Under the pieces are notes generated by a model. It made no database searches. It was not told the origin of the DNA and was given only the letters and a program-made list of their open reading frames with translations. The position numbers were made by a program, and so were the translations under genes. 64,000 nucleotides of DNA, from assembly GCF_902459465.1 (NCBI RefSeq), contig NW_022985714.1, positions 1 to 64,000 of the forward strand, in the 5' to 3' direction. Shown piece by piece: positions 1-10,751 of the stretch (its first letter is position 1; every line of letters begins with the position of its first letter). Source of the DNA: Asterias rubens. Taxonomy: Eukaryota > Echinodermata > Asteroidea > Forcipulatida > Asteriidae.

Positions 1-542
1 TTTCTCTGGCTTGCGTCGTCGGCTGCTTAGGCCCAGGTGTAGATACCGGAGACGATGGCGTCATGGCAACTGTTGTTGTTGATGCGGGTTTAGTTATTGC
101 TGGCGTTGGTGTTGATGCTGTTGTTGTGGTTTGACTAGTAGTTAGAGTCAGATTTGTGTTAGCGATTAGAGTAATTTCGGGCAGTGTTGAAACAGAGGAG
201 TTCTCCATCGCTATCGATGTTGCATTTGACTGCGGCTCAACAGTTTCATGACTCTCTGTAGTCGGACCAGGTTCTTGAGACAGTATAGTGGGTATTGTCA
301 TGTTGGGTACAGTAGTCTGAGTGAAAGCTAAACCGAGTAAGCCCACAAACACCACAGATCTCCACAACAAATGATTGTGCAGTACATCCGCAGCAATTCG
401 AGTTAGGATTCGTCCATCCATCGTGGTTTTTGTAGGATTTTGATTAGATTCAGTGAACCTTTAATCAAAGTGATGGTTTCTTGTTGGAGTCAAATGAATC
501 TTGGGATGCCACTTGATCGATGATAAACTCCATTACGGTCTC
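1..542 (-). CDS. 5' exon of a mucin-like Ser/Thr-rich secreted or membrane protein (partial)
   Basis: On the minus strand an exon begins at 542 after a good acceptor (T-rich tract, then ATGTTCAG). The main ATG is at 421-419 and the frame stays open to the window edge (about 140 codons). The protein starts MDGRILTRIAADVL, followed by a hydrophobic stretch (LLWRSVVFVGLLGLAFTQ, about residues 18-35) that looks like a signal peptide. After it comes a Thr/Ser/Pro-rich region with N-glycosylation sequons (NMT, NAT, NSS, NLT) and Thr runs, as in mucin-type extracellular stalks. A short upstream ORF starts at the first ATG of the exon (MEFIIDQ) and stops before the main ATG, so it could dampen translation. 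The domain that would name the family lies outside the window, so no function is assigned. Confidence 0.6.
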
Positions 543-1265
543 CTGAACATAAAAAAAACAGACAAAGCATGCAGAATTATTGCTTTAACTTTTAAAAATT
601 TAAATTAAACTGTTGTAATTACTTTATGTGTAGAGGCCCACTCGTTGAAGTTGGTAATAAAGTACTCTCTTATGATCACCTTATAGTGGCAGCAGTGGAA
701 TAAAAAATATGTCCTCCCACCCCCGTGTAATGGCATGAATGGACAAGCCCTGTTGTAAGCTGCAATAATGAGTGGCATTGAATGTGGTGCAAGGATTCAC
801 ATTTGGCCACCGTGGGGCGATGGTCGTATGATGGTCTTGACCACACTGCTCGCTAACATGGAGCAAAATATTGCTCCATGTCACGACACTCCAGTCCATT
901 TTACTTCCTTTGAGCATGAGACCGAGAAAGCGCATTCAGGTGGTAATTATTTATAGGTCAAAATGTTGTGAATAATCCATTTTCTCAAGAGTGTGAGGAG
1001 AGGCTCTGCAGACATGGCAGATCTAGAGCGAATCTTTACATGAGAAATAAAGATAAAATACAAAAATGCAACAATAAAATTAATGGTTCGATTTGATAAA
1101 AAAAATAGCACCCCTTCTAAATATCTTTTTTAACTTCCAAACCCCAATCAAATAAAAATCTGGGCCACATGAATGGTCCTACTAACTAAAGCTTTAAGGA
1201 AGGGATTGAGAGCATTTTATTCATTCTATGTCTCCCGACTACACATGTACTCTTACAAATAAGAA

Positions 1266-1337
1266 TGAGGTTCGTTCCGCTATCGTCATCATGTGGATCC
1301 CGACACATTCATGGAGACGATAGCGGAACGAACCTCA
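1266..1337. repeat. Perfect 22-bp inverted repeat (hairpin)
   Basis: Arms 1266-1287 and 1316-1337 are exact reverse complements (TGAGGTTCGTTCCGCTATCG...), with a 28-nt spacer. It is probably a small fold-back element in the divergent promoter region. Confidence 0.8.
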
Positions 1338-1589
1338 GTAATTCTAGAGTAGAGTACCTGACCTCCCATAAGGTTTACCACGATAGCAAAATATCAAGAC
1401 GGCGTTGTTGAACCCACACAGAGATATAATGTAAGCCCCCTCCGACTACAAATAACACATTGCAGTACTGAATCGCGATAATAAACCATGTCAGACCCAA
1501 CATGCAGGTTGGTGGTCAGTTCATCATCCAAAGACCATGGTGGTCAGCCTGTCGCTATCGTCGTCAGCCAGGTCAGTCAGCATATTGCA

Positions 1590-1652
1590 TAGTTGCGATA
1601 ATGTAACCCTCCTGCCGACGGCATAGCCAGGAGGGTTACGTTATCGCAACTA
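1590..1652. repeat. 25-bp inverted repeat with one mismatch
   Basis: Arms 1590-1614 (TAGTTGCGATAATGTAACCC...) and 1628-1652 pair with a single T/C difference around a 13-nt loop. The outer flanks (catattgca / tacatattgc) extend the similarity, which suggests a fold-back transposable element. Confidence 0.8.
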
Positions 1653-1694
1653 CATATTGCAAAGAATGCAAGTGAAGTAAAGTCAAAGTCTGAC

Positions 1695-1852
1695 AACTTT
1701 CCATATGCCGCCACCACTTTTTCACTCATTTTCCCAAAAGGTGATAGGCCTATCTCATGTAAACTAAATACTAACTATAATGATGTAATTACTATATTAT
1801 TTCAAATCAACAGATCAAATGAAAAAGTGGTGGCGCCATACGGAAACTTTTC
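1695..1852. repeat. Fold-back element with about 30-bp arms
   Basis: The left arm (CCGCCACCACTTTTTCA, ~1695-1726) is the near reverse complement of the right arm (TGAAAAAGTGGTGGCG, ~1818-1852). About 90 bp of AT-rich sequence lies between them. This is MITE-like architecture with imperfect arms. Confidence 0.65.
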
Positions 1853-2473
1853 CTCAAACTCAACCACAACCCCCCCGCCCCCCCTTCCAAATTCAACGGC
1901 TGAACTGATTGATTGTTTAAATAAACAAATAAACATTATTTACAAATATTAAAATTAAAATAAAATAAAAATAAAATGTTCATTTAAATAATTTTACGCC
2001 AAATAAAAACAAACCACGCAAAAGCTACCCAACAAAAGGCCAATCAATGTCCCTTCAAGTTAAATATTTCTACCTCAATGCTAAAATAAAAGGACGGCCA
2101 GCTAGCTAATCACTTCACTTCGTAATAAATTAAGAATTTAAGAAAATATAAATTAATACTCACATTGTTTTTTCTAGTTTTATTTAGGTCATCCCATTCT
2201 GTTCTCATCTCACAATCACATCGTTGCTGTTTTGTGTGCAAGTGATCTGTCAGTGTCATGCAGCAGCAGTCGTCGATCATCTGTGAAAATGAAAAGATCA
2301 TTATTTCACAAATTGTAAAAAGCGCCACCATTCGACCAGACACGGCTAGTTTTTTCATCTATTTTATATATTTTCATATCAACAAGCTACTAGAGGGAGA
2401 GTTCCTTCCATCCAACTTGCATTCAAGTGTTATTTTCATCTGCCGATTGTCGAATTCTGAGACCATTGAAGAC

Positions 2474-5400
2474 ATGCCGAGATCCAAGGTTTTACAGTTT
2501 CTGTCTGCAGTATCCAGATCGAAGTTTTCAGTGCCTGGTGTTTTATTTCATGCACGTTGTGGATCGTTGATATTGTTTCAAAAAGTTTCGGAAAGCAGTT
2601 CTGTTTTTAATTGTTGTCTCGGCACCCAGCATTCATCATTACTGCATTGTTCTTCATCCAAACAAAATGTACTCGATGAAAGTTTTCGCAACCGCAGAGA
2701 CAAACATGCCGTAAAATTGACTCCGTTTCCCACTCCACGGTTTCCCAGAGCAACATCTCCGGCCAGTATCTTGGTTTCATTTCCCTACTTCACATGTGCC
2801 CGTCTGAGGGATAAAGATTCTTCAGCAGAGCCTACCCCTTACCTGGATGGACCGACCTTATTAGAATGTAGTACTCCACAAGCTGCTGTCAAGTGGTGGA
2901 ATGATTCATTTTTAAAATGGGGTGTTCCAGATCCTGAGGTGTCAGCAGAGTTTATTGTGGCACACGTTCTGGGATTCAAACAGGTGACAAAAAAGTTTTT
3001 GATTAGTTTGAATGATTTGCATGATTTAACTTTCCTGGGTAAAACTTATCAAAATAGAATATACGAATTAGTGATGAAAAAATAAACTTATTTAACAACT
3101 TCTAAAATTAAACTTTCTTATTAGTTATTCTAATTATAAGTAGGCCTAATTTAAGAATGAGATTAGAAAAGTTGTTTCTTCTGAAATTGTCATAAAAAAT
3201 AAACTACTTTTGCTTTTTATTCATTTGACAAAGTAGTTTTTCTTTTGGATGGATATTTATTTCAAAGCAAAGTAAATATTCTGTTAAAACATGAACCATT
3301 TAATTAAAATAAAAAAACAGAAACACTTAAAACTTAAAAAGCAATTATTTAAAGTTTAATTGTTTTTTTGTTTACTTGTTGAAAGATGGTGTGAGATTAA
3401 AAAATTACAGCAATAAATGGCCATCCCCGCCCCTTTTTCCACTTATAAAGTCCGACTAACTTTGAAGAATTTTAGTCTTGAATGAGAAATGTGTTTACTC
3501 AGAGGTCAGTTCATCATTTATTATCTTACTTGTGGTTTTGTGCGAGATGTACTTTTAACTCTTGTCTCCATGTTTATCTTCAGTTCCATGAGATGTTATG
3601 TCAAAGGTCACAGGGGTTGTTGACTGGGAACGAGCTCGACCAGATCAACAAGTTATGTAACAAGCGAAAGGAGAGGTAAGAACCGGTTACACAACCACAC
3701 GAGGGAGCTGTTGCATTATTATAGGCAAATGCGAACAGTTAACTGTTCCGAGATGTTTGGTTTGCAGTAACATCTTCTACTTGTTGGCCAGTAGATTATG
3801 TTCTTTTGAGATCTTGTCTTGCTTTATATTCTACAACCGCGAAGTAGATATACAGAATTTGGGAAACTTCCCGAGACATTATGAGTACTTTTGGAGCTAA
3901 GTTAAATTTATAAATATTGGGCGAGTACAATAGAGCAGAATATTATCTGGTGAATTCTGGACTGTTCCATTTGCAGAGATGAATTCTGGAATGTTCCATT
4001 TTCAGGAGGTAAAATCTGTACTGTTCCATTTCAAAAAGCAATGTTAATTGTCCTTCAAAATCTATTTCTTATATATTTATCAATTATTGTCAATTCTCAC
4101 TTGTCCCAATAGATTGATTCCAATAAATACAGATTTATTAATTTTCAAATATGTTGGCAGGGTACCAGTCCAGTATATTGTTGGCGATTGGGATTTCCGA
4201 GACCTTGAGATAGTCGTCAGACAACCTGTTTTCATTCCTAGACCAGAAACTGAGGTAAGGGAGTAGATGGCTGGGCTTCCTAAGCTTTAACGTTCTTGAA
4301 GATTATGAAAGGAACCCAGAAGGATGATGATAAGATGCTAGTCTCCCATTTTAGCCTTTTGTCAAGGCCTTCATAGACCTTATCGCAAATACTCGGTACA
4401 GAAATGGTGCGCTCATGTGATGAGACAGGGAGGCCTACCCAGCGCAGTTATAGATGTTATGCCTGCAGATACAATTTGAAGTAGAGGCCGCCCTTAGCTG
4501 CGCTGGATAGACAATGTGACAAAGTGGAGTGGTAGAAGACTAAAGCGTAGGAGAGCTGAGAAGAGCAGCGATTGATAGTCACCAGGGCCCAACTTCATAG
4601 AGCTTCTAAGCCCCAAAATTTGCTTAGGCTGAAATTTCTTCTTTGATAAAAACAGGATTACCAACCAAATTTTTTATTTGTTGCATATTGCTTGTTACTG
4701 GTATTCAGCTGCTGTTTGCTTATCCTAAAAATCACGTGGAAATTTGGTTAGTGATCCCGTTTTTTATCAAGGCAAAATTTCATGCTAAGCAAATTTTTGT
4801 GCTTACATGTAGCAGCTCTATGAAATTGGGCCCTGGTGATTCCATGGATGGCGGCGACTCAAGGATTGCACCCCAATATAGTTGGAGGATGAGGCAGTCA
4901 TTGACTCAAGTCTTTGCCGAATGATGATGCGCGCAGTAGGCATGGAATGAGGTGCATGCTGGTCTAGCGAGGGATCAACTTTGATCGCAAGCTAGACCAG
5001 CATTCACCTCATTCAACAGTTAGCGCTTGGGCAATGGGTATTTGCGAAAAGGTCTATAGCAAATTGCTTACAGCCTAAAGGACTAAGTAATACATATAAA
5101 AAAAGTTGATGTTGTGACATTGAGTCTTTATTGAAGGCTTTTATTTTTTTGTTTAGCCTTCTAGAAAGACTCGGCTAGGGTTAAAATGCCAGGCCATTAA
5201 CTATTTTTGCACGAAATTTAAACCTGCAAATTACTCACTGAAACAACTCTGCTGAATACTGAATGATCCTTTCTTTTTGCTGCAGATGCTTGTTGATGTT
5301 ATAGTGGGACACTACTCTGTTGATGAGGAACTACATTTTCTTGAGATCGGGAGCGGTAGTGGAGCGATCAGCATCTCCATCCTCAAAGAACTGCCTTGTG

Positions 5401-8400
5401 TAAGGGACATTGAAAAGAGAAAAATCAATTGAATGTCACTTTTCAATCTTAAAAACATAAAGCCTGTAATAAGCACCAGAACCTGCTAAGCCAAGGAAAA
5501 TCTTGCTTAGCAAAACCATGTTGCCAGCTAACATGTCGTAAAGTTTTCATTGTTGTGACTGGTGCCCTACTAACTTTTTGTTTTGCTTAGCAAGCCATTT
5601 GTTAAGCAGTATTTTCTGCTAAACAGCTTTATGAAATTTGGCACTGTTTCCCAAACCCTCCTCTAACAATCCCACAATCTTTATCGTTTAGGCCTAATTT
5701 GTAATCAACAAAAAATAGTTTAAACAAATTTAGTGAAAGAAATATCACCAAAGACCAAGGATTGCCTTTGAAACTAATAACACTCCACACTAATGACATC
5801 ACAATTGCTAAAAAAAGCCCGGATGTCAACATAAGCTTGGACATGTAGGCACCTGTTAATGAATTTGACACATTGCCTGAGATCTGGGAACTGAGCTTCT
5901 ATTATTAGCATTCGTGCAGAGGGATATTGATAAAAACAAATTCTTTTAAACAATATGTCTTATTTATTTGGCAATTTCACATATAAATTCCAAATTACAA
6001 AAAAAATTATACGAATAGGATACAACTCTTAAAAACCATATAATCGGTGTCATTGTTTGAAAACTTCGTTAAGTTGTTTTACCACAATTGTTTCATACAA
6101 AGTTTGAAGTAATGTCATTTTATATTTATAGGCTCGTGTAACTGCAATTGACTGTAATGAGGAAGCTGTGAAACTCACCATAGAGAATGCTATCAGGTAT
6201 ACATGCCAGGATCCTTGATCATGTATTTTGCAAACCATGAGTATACGTGTGCATAAAGCGCTCACCTCTCACCACAGTGGCCCTGGTTCGATTCCTGGCT
6301 AGGGCCATAATGGGAGTAGAGCTGTGTGTTGGTTCTCTCCTATGCCACAGGGTTTTATCTCTGGGCCCTTCGATTTTCCGCCCTTGGGGAAAAATCTAAA
6401 TATGTGGCTGTGCTCCGGGTTCATATAAAGGTTGATGGGGCTGGCTGCCAATGGCACCCTTGCATGCGTGTGACCCGAGCATGTAGCCCCGTTTTTCGTC
6501 CAATTCAGATTATCAGCTGTGTGCCAATAAAGGCGGATGGTATATATCCTTGTGCCAACTTGCACTTCTGGCGGCAAAATGAGGGAACATCGCGCCATTT
6601 TGTATTGGGCTGACAGTGGCGTGACGTGTGTCTGTGTGATTGCATAGTGCACAGTTTTATGACATTTGCCAACCAATCTGTACAATAACGAATCGATGCA
6701 CTTTACATTAGTGCCCTGCAGTCATTATGCCAATAATATTCCTTTAATCTTTTACGGCTCCCTGTGAAGAATACAGCCTGAGCTGCCGTGGCACTCCAAA
6801 ACCTTTTTTATTCACAGTATCAACCTCTACCCTCACAAGTACCCAGTTACACCCCCTGGGTGAAGAGAAGCTATTGTACTATAAGCATATTGCTAAAGGA
6901 CACAAGTGTTATGATCATAATAATAATAATAATAATAATAATAATATCGAAGTCTTATATAGCACACGTATACTACCAAACAAGGTACTCAAGGCGCTGA
7001 GTATATATAAACTTTCAGAAAGATAGGTAATTGCAGTGATGAATTTTGAGATCCAATTATTTAGCACCTTATAAGGGTTTACATGGTGCTATGGCACATA
7101 CAGCAGCCACAGCCAGGAACACTGGGGCGAACCCCTTCTCTTTTCGAAAAGTGCACTGGGTTCTTTTACATGCATTACACAACACATGGGACCAACGGCT
7201 TAACGTCCCATCCGAAGGACGAAGCAATGGTTAAGTGTCTTGCTTAAGGACACAAGTGTCACGGCTGGGGACACTCGGCTGACTTAATCACCAGAACTTG
7301 AATCCGATGCTCTAAAACACTTGGCCATGGCCCCCTAATAAAGCGAAGTCAGGTAACGCTCTCTTCACAATTTTAACAACAAAACTTTGTTCTTTGTGTA
7401 CCAGACTAGGTGTACAGGACAGACTATCAGTCCACTGTGCTACCATGATCTCTGAACTGCCCAATTGCCTCAAAGGGTTCTCTTTTGATGCCATCGTTAG
7501 CAATCCTCCATATATACCAACCCAAGACATGGGCAATCTGGATCCTGAGATAGTTCTGTAAGTTGAGTAGAGGACAAAGTTTGTATTATATAGTTATAGT
7601 TTGACTAACAGATGGGAAACCAACTCCCAAAATGATGCAACCAAGATTCACTTGATAACTCCGAGATGAATCCGGTCCAAAGAAGCAACTTTCATATAAA
7701 TTTTTATTTTAATAACTAGAATAGATTCTAAATAGTGGTTTGTCTTTGGGTGTCCCAAAGCAGATATCATTATTTACTTCAAGACAGCTTATTTAGGTGA
7801 GATATGAAATATAACATCTATTTGAAGGACAAAGAAATACATGTACGTGTCTGGCTTATGGACAAAAGTGCCATGGCCAGGACACGCAACACACTCAGCT
7901 GATCAGAACTTACACCGGAGCTCGAGTCTAGTGCGCTTCACCGCTCGGCCTGGTAAGGATTTACAAGGTGCTGCGGCACAATTAGCAGCCACTGCTAGGA
8001 AACAGCCGGGCAAACCCTTTCTCGTCAAACTAATAAGTGGTACTCGATTCATTTGCGAGCATTAGAAGACCAACAGCTTTACGTCCCATCCAAAGGACAA
8101 AAGTGGCTTGGCCAGGACATGAACCCACACTCTGCTGATCATAAATGCCAGGGCTCAGGTTCAGTGCGCTTCACTGCTCGGCCAAGACACACCAATAATA
8201 GTTTTAAAATGTTCTCTTTAGATATGAAGATGAGCGAGCTCTCTGTGGAGGGTCAGACGGTCTGGATGTAATCAGAGACATTTTGTCTAATGCAAGACAT
8301 CTTATGAAGTCTGGGGGTTTCATTTGGTTTGAGGCAGACACCAGACATCCAGAAGGAATCCAAGAATGGCTGAGGAATAACCGAGATACCTGCGTTGAGT

Positions 8401-8899
8401 TTGTCAGAACATTCCAAGATTATAATGACCGGTGAGTATGTATGCAGTCTAACAGAATCAATAAAGGAATGACACTAGACTTGGCACTTCATGGAGGCAA
8501 CAAAGGTGAATGGTCATTGCCTTGGTGCCTTTAAAATGCTCCAGTAGAAATTTACAATTGTCTTCTTAAAGGGGCTTTGTTGTTGTACTCAACGCAGACC
8601 CGTGGTTGCACATTGAACTATGAACTCACCCAGTTACTGCATGCACGCGCACACTCTCCCTAGGGAGGGATGGAGGGCACACACATGCAGTAAATTGGTG
8701 CCAGTTCATCCATGTACAGCTTTAATTGCCGAGGCCTTCATCCTGTAGAAATTTGACAGAGGCCTAATCACATGAAACCTTCCTTGCATATTACATACAT
8801 GAAACCATTTCTAGTATACCAAGTTATGTACAAGTGAATTTTATCAATTCCAGGTCCCGATTCTCTCAACTGAAGTACCAACATCCTACAAACAAGTGA
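2474..8899 (+). CDS. HEMK1: HEMK1: mitochondrial release-factor glutamine methyltransferase, 8 exons, complete
   Basis: SAM-dependent enzyme of the PrmC/HemK family, which methylates the GGQ glutamine of translation release factors (mitochondrial in animals). Exons: 2474-2983, 3584-3675, 4161-4254, 5286-5399, 6132-6196, 7405-7557, 8222-8431, 8854-8899. All have GT-AG borders, frame is kept at each join, and 427 codons precede TGA. Seen: the substrate-binding N-domain (AEFIVAHVLG), VPVQYIVGDWDF and VFIPRPETE, SAM motif I LEIGSGSGAISIS (~251-263), catalytic NPPY at ~325-328 (VSNPPYIP), then ALCGGSDGLDVI. The start at 2474 gives MPRSKVLQFLSAVSRSKF, a basic, Ser-rich mitochondrial presequence. 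An upstream in-frame ATG at 2258 would add 72 unconvincing residues. The protein is longer than human HEMK1 (338) because of its N-terminal extension. It is tail-to-tail with NR2C. Confidence 0.93.
4402..4920 (+). pseudogene. LINE reverse-transcriptase C-terminal remnant, interrupted by a palindromic MITE
   Basis: In HEMK1 intron 3, frame 4402-4575 reads KWCAHVMRQG, then SRGRP-stop-LRWIDNVTKWSG, ending at TGA. This matches the H-V-M-R ... RGRPxLRW.D.V.KW pattern seen at the C-terminus of many non-LTR retrotransposon ORF2 proteins. Two in-frame stops show it is dead. A fold-back element (4582-4836) sits directly behind it, and the sequence resumes with more low-quality reading frame to about 4920. 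Family level (RTE, Jockey or I-like) cannot be settled from this short piece. Confidence 0.55.
4582..4836. mobile_element. 'GGGCCCAATTTCATAGAGC' palindromic MITE, inserted in the LINE remnant
   Basis: It begins CCAGGGCCCAACTTCATAGA and ends with the reverse complement (TCTATGAAATTGGGCCCTGG). The arms continue inward as AAGC/GCTT-rich sequence. It belongs to the same family as 15864-16302, 30089-30375 and others in this window. No transposase is present, so it is non-autonomous. Confidence 0.75.
4945..5014. repeat. 24-bp inverted repeat hairpin
   Basis: Arms 4945-4968 (GAATGAGGTGCATGCTGGTC...) and 4991-5014 pair with one mismatch around a 22-nt loop. It lies in HEMK1 intron 3. Confidence 0.75.
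5475..5645. mobile_element. Degenerate 'CAATTTCATAAAGC' type MITE
   Basis: The AAGCACCAGAACCTGCTAAG start and the GCTAAACAGCTTTATGAAAT end, with many internal 'CTTAGCAA' motifs, place this in the same palindromic family as 4582-4836. It is in HEMK1 intron 4. Confidence 0.55.
6913..7335 (-). mobile_element. tRNA-derived SINE, nearly full length, with (ATT)n tail
   Basis: On the minus strand the head (about 7335-7260) reads GGGGCCATGGCCAAGTGTTT, a type II tRNA-like start with an A-box-like GGCCAAG. The B-box region (~7300-7285) is decayed. The body, with CTTAAGCAAGACACTTAACC and 'cattgcttcgtccttcggat', matches the other copies listed here. The 3' end is 'gcgccttgagtaccttgttt' followed by an ATT microsatellite (6916-6945). 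It lies in HEMK1 intron 5. Confidence 0.75.
7834..8190 (-). mobile_element. Two adjoining SINE head fragments
   Basis: Two pieces of the same SINE lie in tandem just upstream of HEMK1 exon 7. One is 7834-7950, ending CACCGCTCGGCCTGG. The other is 7953-8190, running from 'ggatttacaaggtgctgcgg' to CTCGGCCAAGACAC. Both contain the 'acactctgctgatca' variable-arm-like stretch. The repeated head suggests one insertion into another or an unequal exchange. Confidence 0.65.
8460..8770 (+). repeat. Dispersed 'GACACTTnACGGAGGCA' repeat fragment
   Basis: 'acttggcacttcatggagg' and 'ctccagtagaaatttacaat' are shared with 16556-16736 and, in inverted form, with 28165-28350 and 30665-30840. It is in HEMK1 intron 7. 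Confidence 0.5.
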
Positions 8900-8983
8900 C
8901 TTTAAATGAAGGGGTGTGCGTTAGTTTAGATGATCTTTCTGTTTAGCATTCAGCAGCCACCACCAAAAAAAGGGGGGAAACGT

Positions 8984-9345
8984 CAGAGCTTGGCCACGAC
9001 ACCTTGCATGTCAAGACAGGTGTCAAAACTGGGACCCAAACCCCGACATCGTTAGTCAGAAACACCAGAGCTTGGCAACGACACCTTGCATGTCAAGACA
9101 AGTGTCAATACCGGGACTCGAAGCCCGACTCTGCTGGTCAGAAACATCAGAGCTTGGCCACGACACCTTGCATGTCAAGACAGGTATCAAGACCGAGACT
9201 CAAACCCCGACTCCGTTGGTCAGAAACACCAGAGCTTGGCAACGACACCTTGCATGTCAAGACAGGTGTCAAGACCGAGACTCGAACCCTGACTCTGCTG
9301 GTCAGAAACATCAGAGCTTGGCCACGACACCATGCATGTCATAAG
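8984..9345. repeat. 82-bp minisatellite derived from the tRNA-like head of the SINE (about 4.4 copies)
   Basis: CAGAGCTTGGCMACGACACC recurs at about 8984, 9066, 9148, 9230 and 9312, exactly 82 bp apart. Copies alternate between TTGGCCACGAC and TTGGCAACGAC, so the higher-order unit is a 164-bp dimer. Read on the minus strand, each unit holds a shortened tRNA-like head: GTGTCGTGGCCAAGCTCTG, then CTGACCAGCAGAGTC, then a B-box-like GGTTCGAGTC. It sits 85 bp after the HEMK1 stop, so it is probably in the 3' UTR. The overlapping reading frames here are by-products of the repeat. Confidence 0.85.
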
Positions 9346-9740
9346 CAAAGCACTCCAGCATGGTAGCTTCCAAATGCTGTATAAATTTGATCTCTGTGAG
9401 AAGCATCTATCAGATATTTTGGAGTACAACAAAACATCACATCCTTATCTGTCAAATGTCCATTCTCTAAACACGAGACAAAATTAAACGATCAAAATAG
9501 TAATATCATCTCTCTATGTCTTCGTTTGGCAGCTGACTATGCAATAGTTTGGTTTTATTATATTTTTCATCAGTCACATAGGAAAAAATGGTGGCATTAT
9601 TTTTAAAAGTAAAATCATTCATACATAACGTCCATAGTAATATATACATACAGTAAAGAGGATAATATCGCATGTGGAACAGGCTAGAAAACTTTGTACA
9701 TAGGTGATGAAATTCATGACGAGTGCTTTGCACATCGGGA

Positions 9741-9746
9741 AATAAA
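9741..9746 (+). terminator. Candidate HEMK1 polyadenylation signal AATAAA
   Basis: AATAAA stands in 'cgggaaataaagacac', about 840 bp after the HEMK1 stop and past the 82-bp array. It is the first good hexamer I noticed downstream. Usage is inferred, not shown. Confidence 0.35.
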
Positions 9747-10477
9747 GACACATTCTAAACAATATCTACAGATTAGGCGACTAGAATTTTAATGAAAGTG
9801 GTGCAATAGTTACGAGAAGTTCAACATGATTGGACTATAAAAAAAATTACTTAAAAAAAATGGATTGTCTTTAATTCATCTCGCTACAGTAATGTTTGAA
9901 ACTCATGTTTACATTAAGGCCTTTGGGAATATTTGATTGTTCTATAAAATAAAATTGATGTTTTAAAGTGTATAATAATTGCAATTCATTTATTATGTTG
10001 TCACTAGGAACGTGTAATAAGCATTTTACCTTTGTATTTGACAGTTAATACTACTTACAGAAACAATGGCTCCCCCAAAAGCTTTTCAAAATGTAGTCCT
10101 CTGTTAGTGTTTTGTTTTTCCTTTTAAAAAACTAATTTCTACACCGGTACCAATTTTAAAGCAACGCCACAGGCCAATTTTATGGGAGTGGAAAACTACT
10201 CCACAAAATCAGTCAACTTTACCAAAATGTGAAGCAGATGGTTTTGACACGAGGCCCCAGAATATTCAAGTCACGAAAACAAATCACCGGGCGGAGGGTC
10301 ATAGCTAGATCTGAAACAAACATTTGATATTTCAGCAGGTACCTTGTAAAGTAGTGCCGGCCAGTCAATTTGTTAGTTACTCCTAATGATTTCATTAAAT
10401 GAGCTTTTAGGAACATTATCCTCAGCGCTAGAAGTGAATTATTTTGATAGCCGAGGCAAATAACTGACATTAATTAA

Positions 10478-10751
10478 ATACATGGAAATTTGCATCGGGG
10501 ATAAAGAATAATTGTGGTTATTACCCATTTACACCGATGTGTGTTAGCACTGTGTAATCGGTACTTTCCCCGAGTTCTGTGAAAAAAAAAAATCACAGGC
10601 ATATTACCTGGATGGGATTCGAACTAACGACCTTTGCAATTCTAGAGCAGTGTCTTACAAACTAAAACACAGAGATTGCCCGTTAGCTAGAGGCAGTTCG
10701 AATCGCAATGATTTAATAGATGGAAATTTGCATCAGGGATAAAGAATAACA
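10478..10751 (-). mobile_element. tRNA-like SINE flanked by 30-bp direct repeats
   Basis: Direct repeats 'atggaaatttgcatcggg' (10482 on) and 'atggaaatttgcatcagg' (10722 on) each continue into GATAAAGAATAA. Between them, on the minus strand, is a tRNA-like segment with B-box GTTCGAATCCC (10609-10619 region) and pairing CTCTGTGTTTTAG sequence. It is either a SINE with long target duplications or a duplicated host sequence. Confidence 0.45.

Larger units (their letters stand above)
543..2473. other. Intergenic region between the mucin-like gene and HEMK1
   Basis: The two genes are divergent, so their promoters should lie here. I see AT-rich sequence, three consecutive inverted repeats (1266-1337, 1590-1652, 1695-1852, listed separately) and a C-run near 1870. 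An open frame in phase with HEMK1 exon 1 runs from 2258, but it lacks recognisable family sequence before the ATG at 2474 and is more likely 5' UTR. No clear TATA box was identified. Confidence 0.5.

Noticed and set aside
2258-2473. N-terminal extension of HEMK1 from the upstream ATG
   Set aside because: The added 72 residues include a hydrophobic aromatic run and no family similarity; the ATG at 2474 gives a typical mitochondrial presequence.
9004-9366. Overlapping open frames of 60-120 codons on both strands
   Set aside because: They lie entirely in the 82-bp minisatellite; the protein repeats mirror the DNA period and there is no splice or start context.
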